A stretch of 64,000 nucleotides of DNA from positions 53,986,727-54,050,726 of the forward strand of contig OU862917.1 in the NCBI GenBank assembly GCA_917880885.1. The letters are read 5' to 3'. The stretch's first letter is position 1. The number at the start of each line of letters is the position of its first letter. The position numbers and the translations under genes are program-made. This stretch comes from Limnephilus marmoratus (lineage: Eukaryota > Arthropoda > Insecta > Trichoptera > Limnephilidae). Shown piece after piece: positions 42,548 through 54,500 of this stretch. The notes beneath the pieces are model-generated. The model saw only the letters and a list, made by a program, of their open reading frames with translations. It did not search any database and was not told the origin of the DNA.

Positions 42548-45500
42548 GTCATACCACATTTTGTGGCTCATCTTAGAAGAAGCCACTTAAGTTGCTCATT
42601 CTTTCGCATGTAATATATACTTACGTAGATGAAGTACCAACATGCTGTCTTTTAAATTTTGTTTAAAATATGGTCAGCTATAATATGTAATCAAAAATTA
42701 TGTTTATTTATTAAAAAAAAATATCTTAAAATAACGTGCATTCCTTGATCTATTTTAAGAACACACTTACCGCATCAAGCTACGTTGCCAAGTTTAATGT
42801 TACCAATATAGTCACATATGTAGGTAGGTTGACAGAACAGTTTGGATGTTGCTTTTTGATTATTCACACATATTTATCATTTCTAGCGGCCGTTTTTGAT
42901 TATTGGCGCGTTTTTTTAAAATTGTAGTATGATTTGCTAATTAATATTGTTATTTATTTGGTGTTTACGGTTGTTTTTTTTTGTGTTAAGGTTTATTTTA
43001 TTATTATCATAAATAAAATTAGGTATTTAAATACATATTGGTGTAATTTCTTTTATTTGCTACATAATTATTTTATCTTAGTTTTACTAGTGTTTTCGAA
43101 AAATTATGAATAAGCTTATTAGAAATATATTACATAATTTACTTTATTCATTGATTCGTACGTTTCTTTAAGTTGTCACCTCCGATCTATATGGATAAAA
43201 TCGATCTAAAAGAAACTAACTAACTAACCATCACGCCGTTTCCCCGCAGGGGTAGGCAGAGAGGACGGACCGCCAAACAACTCGGTCTTGGCACACACTC
43301 TTTGCCTCACTCACATTCATACATCGTATCATACATTCTCTTCTATTATTCTGACTTTTGACACGGCCCGACTCAAGTATCTGATTCACTTGATCGTGCC
43401 ATGTCTTCCTCGGGCGTCCCCGACTTCTTCTACCATTCACATTTGCATCATATATTCTTTTTACACTACTTTCTTCGCTCATTCGCTCTACGTGCCCAAA
43501 CCATCTGAGGGTCCCTTTCTTAATTTTGCTCATTATTAAATTATTATTATTATACTTAGTTGCTATCATATTTTACAATTTACAAATAGAGACGGACCGC
43601 CAAATAATATTAATTGGTTAAATTGTATTTTTTCTCGCATTAGCACCACACCTGATAAAAAATCCCTCAGTGTCTTTGTCATCTTTGGGGATGCTGTGTG
43701 GAGGGTTTTTTTAGGGAAAGGAAGAAGAGGAAGTTCTGTAATGAAATAATTTGGTATCTTAACCGTAAATCCAGAACTAAATTTTGTATGAAATAGGCCG
43801 CGAAGAAGTTTCTCTTTTCAAGAGCAATTATAATACTCTTAGAAGAAGTCGGGGACGCCCGAGGAAGACATGGCACGATCAAGTGAATCAGATACTTGAG
43901 TCGGGTCATGTCAAAAGTCAGAATAATAGAAGAGAATGTATGAGACGATGTATGAATGTGAGTGAGGCAAAAAGTGTGTGCCAAGACCGAGTTGTTTGGC
44001 GGTCCGTCCTCTCTGCCTACCCCTGCGGGGAAACGGCGTGATGGTCGTCTCATACATACTCTTCTGTTATTCTGACTTTTGACATGGCCCGTCTCAAGTA
44101 TCTGATTCACTTGATCGTGCCATGTCTTCCTCGGGCGTCCCCGACTTCTTCTACCATTCACATTTGCATCATATATTCTTTTTACACTACTTTCTTCGCT
44201 CATTCGCTCTACGTGCCCAAACCATCTGAGGGTCCCTTTCTTAATTTTGCTCATTATTAAATTATTATTATTATACTTAGTTGCTATCATATTTTACAAT
44301 TTACAAATAGAGACGGACCGCCAAACAACTCGATCTTGGCACACACTCCTTGCCTCGTTCACATGCATACTTCGTCTCATACATGCTCTTTTATTATTCT
44401 GACTCTTGAAATGGCTCGACTCAAGTATCTGATTCACTTGGTCGTGCCATGTCTTCCTCGGGCGTCCCCGACTTCTTCTAGCATTCACATTTGCGTCATC
44501 ATATATTCTCCTTACACTATTTTTCTCGTTCATTTGCTTTACATGCCCAACCAATCTAAGCGTCTCTTTCTTAATCTTACTCGTTACGCTTACATCAGGC
44601 TTACATTATGTGCGGATCATTATTATTAATTTCGGTCTACTTTCATCATTTCTCTACCAGTTCCGAGCCTCACAGCGAAGCATTAGGGTAGGTACCAGCA
44701 CTCCATTATGGACGGCTAGCTTCGCTTCTTTCGATAGTTTTTTAGACCGGGGTAATATAATTACACTAAGAATAGTTTTACTCTGTATCTCAGTTGTCTT
44801 TTACACCATATACTCAATAATTTTGGTAATCATAGAAAAACTATTTGGTTATCGATCTGTTTTTAAAAATGTATATTGCATTGCTAGTTTTTTTAATATA
44901 AAATAATTTCTATCAAATTCCGGCAAAGTATCTGTAGCCCTCCCCCCCTCCGCCACGCATCGCATAGCGTTACCCCGTGCCTACAAACTGAAGATTCCAC
45001 GGACTGGTAGCGGATCGGTAATAGTTGCATTTTAATAAAAAGGGAAGTGTCATAATAATTGAATCACGCTAGCTTCCTTAATATCGCTTTTACTTTTTTA
45101 CTTTACTTAAGTTGAAAATGGGCGTTGGCGTAACTTGACAATTCAAGCAATAATAAGCAATTTCTAAGTTATTAATGGAAAGGACTACATCCCGTTCGCT
45201 TACACTTTGCATTTCATATGATCTTTTTACAATGCTTAAATATTTGCGTGCCGGTACTAGATGATTCCGTCTGGGACATTTCCGGTAAAATATTGAATTT
45301 ACCATTTTTAGAAACATCACTCCAATTATACCCGTCTCTGTTTGTCGTGTGAAATAAAAATATATCAGAAAGAGACAATCATTGTTGTTTAATTGGTTGA
45401 AGGAATTTGTAAAAATGAACTCCAACATTGTACAGGTGGTTTAAGTCTACATTGTATAAATAGTCTTAAATTGGGTTTTCGGTTTTAATTGCTAACTTGT

Positions 45501-48500
45501 TTAGATTAGGTGGTAATATTCATCTGGGAGGCGGATATGTGTACCGCCGCCCCGAGAACCATTATTGGATAACCAACACCTTTGCCATAGAGGCAGGGCT
45601 GGGCAAAATACATGCATTACTGTAATTAAAATACAAATTACAAAATACTTTTTCGCATGTATTTAAAATACGAAATACAAAATACTTTCAAGTCGTGTAT
45701 TTGAAATACAAAACACAGTATTTTAACCATTTTTAAATTTCAAATACAAAATACAAAATACAAATTACAAAATACATTTGGTTTAGGTAGAACCTTTGGT
45801 TGCAATAAATTGTCGTAAGTGCCCTTATCTAAGAGTGCGTTTCCATAGAAGCAAAGCAGAGCATAGTGAAACAGAGACGTGCTAAAATTGACTAATCATA
45901 TTGCTCAGGACACACATCTCGTCTCCGCTCCACTTGTATACCACTTGATTTGTGGTATAGGACTTAGGTGTTAGATTATAATAATTATTATTATAATAAC
46001 ACTAGCTGGTTCCCGGTATGCGTTGCACTGCAATATTCAAAGAAATAAATTGTTTCTCCCTGCATGTCCTTTCCCGTGCGTCCCCGTTCCCCTACCGCTT
46101 CCCTTTACCCTCTTGCATTCCCCGTACACCTTCCCTGCCTACCCTCTCCCCTCTTCCGCTCCCCCATCCCGCCAACCCCTCCCGCGTTCCATATATTTAG
46201 TCCCAGAACATTTTTCTATATTATAAAAACAATCAATAAAATCTGGTACCTAACATAGGTACCTATTTAAAATATCTATAATTTTAAAAATCCAATGAAA
46301 ATTCTTTGGTTACAAAAAAACAGCTGCCTGCTAAATTTATTTTCATCAAACGCGCGAACTGTCAAACGTGCGTAGTTAAAATAGTCGTTAAGTTTTCTGA
46401 AATTATCCCATTTTCTGCGTAATTTTCTTAATTTTTCTTTCCGTAAGAACCTTCTAAAAGTATAAGAAAACTTTAAAAAAATGAATGAAATAGGTAAAGT
46501 CATTTTGAAGTTATGGCGTGACCAAGGGAAACAAGGATTCATTTTTATATATAAATGGATGACATTTGTGTAGCGAAGTTTTGTGTCATTTCACTTCAAG
46601 TGCGCTCTACAGTAGTTAACTTAAAAACATTCTAGTATTCAGTCCAATATTTTATTTCTAGTATTCAGTCCATTATTTAATTATTCCAATAGTGCTCGAT
46701 CAAAAACTGGGCGTACTGTACAAGGCCCGCAGATACTTTAATAGTACACAACTGCTAACCCTGTACAAATCACAAGTGCGCCCCACGGTTGAATTTGGCA
46801 GCCACCTCTGGTCTGGAGCTCCAAAATACCTGAAAAATACCCTCGACTCTATGCAGAAACGGGCGGTCCGTTTAATAGATTCTCCCATCTTAAAAGACGG
46901 ATTGCAATCTTTAGAGCACAGGCGTCGAGTTGGAATGCTATCCTGGTTCTACCGGTATTACAATGGAAGATGCTCCGAGGAACTAGCATCATTGATCCTT
47001 TCGGCACCGGTGCATAGTCGGGAAACACATTGTACACGGTTGACATTTGTCACATGAGAACGGGTCATTTCTTCGACTCGTTCTTGTGTTCAACAGCTCG
47101 GCTGTGGAATGATTTGCCGGCCTCTGTGTTTCCTCCTTCCTACAACATGGGTCTCTTCAAGACCAATGTTCATTCCTTTCTCTCCTCAAAAAGACCCTCC
47201 ATACAGCATCCCAGATGACATAGGCCCTGAGGGAAATTATTTTCCTCAGGGCCTCCTGTGTGGAGTTAATGAAAAAAAAATCTAATACTATGATACAAGA
47301 GTGTACAATACAAAGCAATGACAAGTATGATACAAAATGTACAATAACAGTGCTATTATAGCACAGGACAATAATAATAACTAGCATAAAGTAAAAAAAA
47401 ATACAGTACAGTACATTATAAAGCAATTATAAGGGGGCATACATTAATTAGGTGAGCAGTTTTTCTTCCAAACTAGACTCCCCCCGCCCCTTGGTGAGAT
47501 AATTTGGACCACTTCGTTTATTCTTTTCAAGTACCGTGAGATTTTGCTGGACCCCCCCCCCCCCCTCCTTTTTTGAGCTCACATAATTAATGTATGCCCC
47601 CTAAGAGAACTACAAATAATCATTAATAAAGAGTCCTATAGCAAAGGACAATAGTAGGTACAGGATTCTAGCGTTTTTAGTCTTATGTATTATCTATGTG
47701 TGGTTATTTTTAATTATCATTATTAAGATCACTAAATGTATTTGAAAATGTATTTTGAAGCCTTAAGTATTTGAAATACAAATTACAAAATACCTCAGCA
47801 GCAGGTAATTGAAATACCAATTACCAAATACATTGTATTTGTATATATTTGTATTTCAAATACGTATTTCAATTACAAGTTTTTCAAATACTGCCCAGCC
47901 CTGGCCATAGGTCACTCCAAGTGGTAAGCTATGTTTGGTGACTTAGCAGGGGTGTCCGGGTTCATGGGATGAGGTTTGTCCGGGTCTTGTTGGCGGATGC
48001 GTCTACCCACCAGCTGCATGGCAGGACGGATCGGGATAGACTGTTTTTTTACATTAGGTCAACACAGGAGGCCCTGAGGAAAATAATTTCCCACAGGGCC
48101 TATGTCATCTTTGGGGATGCTGTGTGAAGGGTATTTTTAGGAAAGGAAGGAGAGCAAGTTCTGAAAAGGAAAAGGGATGAAGGGTAGGTAGGAATCTGGG
48201 AGTCAGTGTGTCCAGGAATCTATCCCTCCCACTGCGGTGAAAGGCTATGTTCCGAGAGAGTACGGCTGGAGAAATCAAAGGGACTCCCTCAACACTCTCT
48301 CCCAATCCATCCTGCCATGCAGCTGGTGGGCAGAGATGCATCCGCCGCCAAGACCCGGATAATCCTCACCCCATGAACCCGGGCACCCCTGCTAAGTCAC
48401 CAAACGTAGCGAACGACTTGGGGTGACCTATCGCAGAGGTGATTTTAGATTTTCACGGCCATAAGTATTTTTGTTATTAGTTTTTGGGGTATTATGCCGT

Positions 48501-51500
48501 GTATACCTCCTTCTTTGGCCAAAGTTTCGGACAGCGTTGCAGTGTCCATCATCAGGGCAGATGTGTAATCTCTTTCAACCCATCGCCTTGCAATGCAGTG
48601 GGAGAGATGGATTCATATGTCTCTCACCCGCGACCTCCGGATTCGTAGTCGAAGTTCGCAATCTCATTTTTTTTACAGTAGCTCCACATAGGAGGCCCTG
48701 AGAAAAATAATTTCCCTCAGGGCCTATGTCATCTAAGGGGATGCTGTGTGGAGGGTCTTTTTAAGGAAGGGAAGGATAGGAAGTTCTGGGAAGGAAAAAG
48801 GTATGTGGGGTGTCTGGGAATCTGGGGTCAATGTGTCTAGGAGTGACGAACCTAAAATTCCATCCCTCCAAATGCGGTGCAAGGCGATGGGTCGAGAGAG
48901 TCCGGCTGGAAAGGACAAAAGGCCTCCCTCAACCAAACTCTCTTATCCGGCCCGCCACGCAGCAGGGCAGACCTATCCGCCGCCACGTCCTGGACAAACC
49001 TGATACCATGAACCCGGGCACCCCTGCTTAGTCACCAAACGTAGCAAACTGCTTGCAGAGGTGTTGGTTATACAGTAATGGTTCCCGGGGCGGCGGTACC
49101 CATACCCGCTTCCCAAATTGGAATACCTCGTTTACAATTAGTCCTTACTCAAGTCATCTTAGGTATGATTAGTCTATTGTATATTTATCGGCGTAGTCCA
49201 GCGGTAAGGCTCTTGACTCGCACTCCGAAGGTCGCGGGATTATAATTTGTGTTATTTGACAATTTATTTAGTAAAAATAATACATATATTTTATATTTGC
49301 AGCACTTTCCAGAGTGGAAGATACTCTCAGTATCGCCCTGGTGTAAGACCACCATTCAGAATTGAAATGTTGCGTGATATGGCTTTAGCCGTGTTTGGTG
49401 ACCAGATCTGAATAGTCAGGAACTTCCCAACCTTCCTCTTCCCTATCTCCTTCCCCTATCCACTACGTTGTGCGATATTCATGTAAAAACAAAATAATCA
49501 AGATTTTTGAACCCTACCCTAAATCCAAAATCAAATCTAAAATCAAATTCAAAATCAAATTCAAAATCAAATTCAAAATCATGAGAACTGGTCGCTTCTT
49601 CGATTCGTTTTTGTGCTCAACAGCTCGGCTATGGAACGATTTGCCGGCCTCTGGGTTTTCCCCTTCCTACAACATGGGTCTCTTCAAGACCAATGTTGAC
49701 TCCCTCTTCTCCTCAAAAAGACTCTCCACACAGCATATTAGATGACATAGGCCTTGAGGGAAATCGTTTTCTTAAGGGCCTCCTGTGTGGAGTTTTTTTT
49801 ACAGTGAATACCGCACAAGAATCTCAACTGCTCCCGTCTGGAGCCAGTGACACCATGGAATCCCCAATTGGGGTATGTTGTGAGGCTGAAGGTAGTGGGG
49901 AGGGGAAGGAGGTGGGGAAGAGGAAGGTTGGGAAGTACCTGGCGATTCAGATCTGGACACCAAACACGGCCAAAGCCATTTTTAAGCAACGTTTCAATTT
50001 TGAATGGTGGTCTTACTTACACCAGGGCGATATTGATAGTATCTTCCACTCTGGAACGTGCCGCAAATATACTATTTATTATTTTAAATGAATTAATTGT
50101 GAAATAACACAAATTAATCAAATAAAATTTGAGACCTGCGGTTTGCGAGTCAAGGGTCTCACTCCTGGACTATGTAGGCCGTATATTGTAATTTATTTTT
50201 AAATTATTGTTTATTTTTGTTCATAACTTTTTTTTATAAAATACACCAAAACAACAATAAAACATATTTTAATTACTTCAATACAACTAGAGACAATGCT
50301 TTTGAAAAATTGTCACGCGTAAAGTAATTACCTACCTAGGTACAGAACATTTTTTAAAATGAAAAACTTGTTAGATTTCTTAAATATGATAATATAATCC
50401 ATTATAAAAATTACGTTCTACTAAAAAAACATTTAAAAAAAATAATATAACTGTATGAAAAAACATATTACATGAGTACCTAATATATTTCTGAAATTTT
50501 TAGAAAACCCTGTATAGATATCATTACATTACAACTGACTATGCTTTCGGAACGCAAAAGACAAATACATAATGACGTAGCAAATATTTTATTTATTAAA
50601 GAAAAAACTACATAAATGTGTATTAAAATACGTAATAATATCAACCTTGTAATAAACACAAAAACAATTAACACAAAATTAATAACGATATTATAAAAGC
50701 AATTCGTAAATCAATCTTCAATTTTAAAAAAGCGCGCGAATAGCCGCTAAATATTACTCGTATAATATAATGTCTGTTCTTCTAAAACAACTAACAGTCC
50801 ACAGCGAGCGCTTGACTCTGGCTACCTATGTAGATAGAATACAACATAACATACCGGCAAACATATAACATATCGCAAAAGATTCAATCTGACATAGCAA
50901 TGTCATGCGATAATAGATTTTGAGGAATTTAACCATTGAGTTCAATATCGCAAAGCATTGATAAACGACTTGGAGTTTGAATGATATTGTATGACGAGAA
51001 CATCCGGCAACGTCGCATGCCGTGATGGTTATAGATGCGATAAAAAGTGTACCCAGTTGATGTTCTAAGTATTGATGAATATTTACTGATAAAAAACGCA
51101 TTCCGGAGCATTAACGGTCCACGTAAAAATGTCATTTATTCACTCAAAAATTTTTTTTACACCGTTCGACTCGTCTCATCGAGTTTGATATGATGGACTT
51201 AAAAAAAAAAAAACGATGAGCCACTAAGTGCCCAAATGAGCCAGTAAGTCGAAATGATCAAGAAGTTCCGGTAATTAAAGGACGCTTTGAGCCACTAAAT
51301 GCCGTAACATAAACTTATATATATATATATATATATATATATTCGGAATATTATTATTTCGGATGTTCGGAATCGGTGTTTTTTGATAAAAAAAAAATAA
51401 TTAAACACGTTGGTCGCCATTGTAATGCTTTAATACAACATTTTAATAAGACATTAATATTTAAAATTAAAATAATAAATAATTTTAAACTCGGGGTCCT

Positions 51501-54500
51501 GTTTAGCCAAAAAGAAACTAAATAGTTAGAAATAAAGTCAATCGATAGCTTGTCGTTTAAAAATAAAATCAAATGTTTTTTAAAATGATCATCACAATGT
51601 GTAAATTACTACAAGGGGGGCGCCAATTCAAATTGAGCAGAATATTAAATGGTAAATCAATAACATCATATTCAACTCAAAACTAAACAAAGTATTAGCT
51701 CACAGGTCAACAGCGATCCACCGTAGAATGTGTCTTCCACGTCGAAACAAACGTCCAGACTCTCTGACTTCCTATTCGGAACCCTTTGAAAAATTAGCTT
51801 GCCCATAGTGTGTTTTATGCAACAGAAGAATGCAGATTTCCATTTGTTCTAATTTGTCTTTCCGATTAGGAAATAAAAATCGATTCGAATTAATGTGTTG
51901 CAACCGACTTAATGACTGGGTGCTTACTTAGCATTAAGGAACGTACCCATACTACGTGACCTGTTCAGGGGGGGTCATCAAAATACCACGCTTGGTACAA
52001 ATGAGCGGCGAGTTGCTTAGGTTGTTGGTCACCGGAGGGGGGGTTAAAAATTGCAAAAAGTTGGTCACGTAGTATGGGTATGTTCCCTTATAATTTCAAA
52101 CTGTTACAAACGTGTATTTTTTAAAAGTAAAAGTATTTTTTACTCAAATTCCGCTCCGGAATTCACAACTTCAAATTCCGGAGCAGTCCGCTCCGGACGC
52201 AGACTTGAAAAGGTGCCAAGGAGCCAGAGGGCTGATTCGGATCGGCTGAGGGCGGATCAGGGGGCTGATTATACTTATACACAATATACGCAACGCATTA
52301 AGATATCTGGACAATTTACAATCTACAGATTTTTTTATGAAAAAAGTTGCTTCAGAAACACATCACTCGCAACCTACGATCCATCCAATGCAATCCCGTT
52401 GGACGTGTGAAAGAAAAATAGCGCTGGTGGAAGGCCTTCCAACCAGCTGATGTTTAAGTTTGTTTGTTTTGACATTTGGCTTTTTCTGACTTTTGTTGCT
52501 CGTTTTGTTGTCAAAATGGGAGACAAACAAGTAATAAGTTTAGTAAGACTTTAAGGAGTGGTGGTTAGGCATTATAATGTGTTTATTTTGTTTTTTCGAA
52601 AATTTAAATAAATACATTTATATTTTATATCACAAAAGTGGCAGTTAGGTACTCTTTGGATATAACAGAGACACCTGATGGTTTGAAAATAGAATTCAAA
52701 TAAGTAAATAACTGACATCGTCTGTTTTATGGAAAATTTTCTTGTCATTGTGAAAATTAACTAGTTGTGTATTGTTGACAACTGACTACGTGTGCATTTT
52801 CAAAGTCACATAAGGAATTACAGATCTGAATTTTAAGCGAATACGATAACGGAGGCCTCCAAGCTGCATAGAACTACAAAACAAGTTGGTGGATCTGTTA
52901 TTTTCCCTGGAGTTTTCTTTGTGCCATTCTTTGTGATATATTTGTCCGCGCAAGTAGAGTTTTCATAATCATATCTTTGTGTATTAGGCCCAGAGGGTCT
53001 GGGATTATTTACACACCTCAGGCTCGCATATTATAATGCAAGTGGTTTATATAATAAAATGGATTTTACAATAATTGTAAAATCGGCTAAAGTTCGGTGT
53101 TTGGGAGAAATTCCTAAAAAATAAAACTAGTTATTTTTATACTAATTTGGGGTCGGGAAATCCGAATCAGAAAGAATTGTGCGGCGGCAAGCAATATTAA
53201 CTGAATTACACGACTTTAAAAATTTTTATACACATATAGGAAAATAGCCATTTTGGAAGTATTCTGATTCCTAGAAAATCAAACTAGTTATTTTTAAACT
53301 AACTATGGGCCGGGGAATCCGAATCTGAAAGAATTAGGCGGCGGCAAGCAATATTAACTGAATTACAAGACTTTGAATATTTCTATACACACACACATGA
53401 AAATATTCATTTCGGAAACATTTTGACACACGCAGTACGAAAATCATAGAAAAACAAGATAACATAGATGTTTTTACCACACAAAATTAAGTGTTGCCAT
53501 TAAGCAGTAATATCAATAACGTAAAATAACATGTTTATATTTTAAGTACTTATTTTTTATAAATTTTACTCACTTTTGTATCACAAACCATGTTACATAA
53601 ACCCAGCGTAGCTGCTAAACTACTTGAAAACAGGGATGTTTTTTGCCGTGACGCGAGCAGGCGGTATAAAGGGGCACAAACCATGTTACACAAACCTAGC
53701 GTAGCCGCTAAACTACTTGAAAACAGGGATGTTTTTTTGCCGTGACGCGAGCAGGCGGTATAAAGGGGCACAAACCATGTTACACAAACCTAGCGTAGCC
53801 GCTAAACTACTTGAAAACAGAGATGTTTTTTTGCCGTGACGCGAGCAGGCGGTATAAAGGGGCACAAACCATGTTACACAAACCTAGCGTAGCCGCTAAA
53901 CTACTTGAAAACAGGGATTTTTTGCCGTGACGCGAGCAGGCGGTATAAAGGGGCACAAACCATGTTACACAAACCTAGCGTAGCCGCTAAACTACTTGAA
54001 AACAGGGATGTTTTTTTGCCGTGACGCGAGCAGGCGGTATAAAAGAGCACAAACCATGTTACACAAACCTAGCGTTGCCGCTAAACTACTTGAAAACAGG
54101 GATGTTTTTTTGCCGTGACGCGAGCAGGCGGTATAAAGGGGCACAAACCATGTTACACAAACCTAGCGTAGCCGCTAAACTACTTAGAAACAGTGATGTT
54201 TTTTTGCCGTGACGCGAGCAGGCGGTATAAAGGGGCACAAACCATGTTACACAAACCTAGCGTAGCCGCTAAACTACTTGAAAACAGGGATGTTTTTTTG
54301 CCGTGACGCGAGCAGGCGGTATAAAGGGGCACAAACCATGTTACACAAACCTAGCGTAGCCGCTAAACTACTTGAAAACGGGGATGTTTACTTGGTCGAT
54401 TTATAAGGTATGTTTTTCTGCTGTTATCTATTTTCAGGTTAATGTGTTATGTGATGAATTATTATGTGAGCAAGTGTCGTGTCGTTTTACGTTATTGATA

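Larger units (their letters stand above)
45594..47903. mobile_element. hAT-like element (2310 bp) with nested insertions
   Basis: Termini CAGGGCTGGGCA and its exact inverse; subterminal regions rich in AATACAAATTACAAAATAC on both sides. Flanks GCCATAGAGG and GCCATAGG look like an 8-bp duplication disturbed on the left. Inside are a repeat D-like piece (46008-46250), a LINE fragment (46686-47275) and a TWA-site MITE (47433-47601). No hAT transposase seen. Confidence 0.78.

Noticed and set aside
45000..45450. 112-codon minus frame at 45090-45428
   Set aside because: AT-rich composition, no motif, no homologous frame in the window.
46018..46258. Three overlapping Pro/Leu-rich frames
   Set aside because: Produced by a C/T-rich low-complexity tract open in all frames.
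53583..54395. CRISPR-like array
   Set aside because: Units abut without unique spacers and lie in an intron-rich eukaryotic context; it is a minisatellite inside a foldback element.
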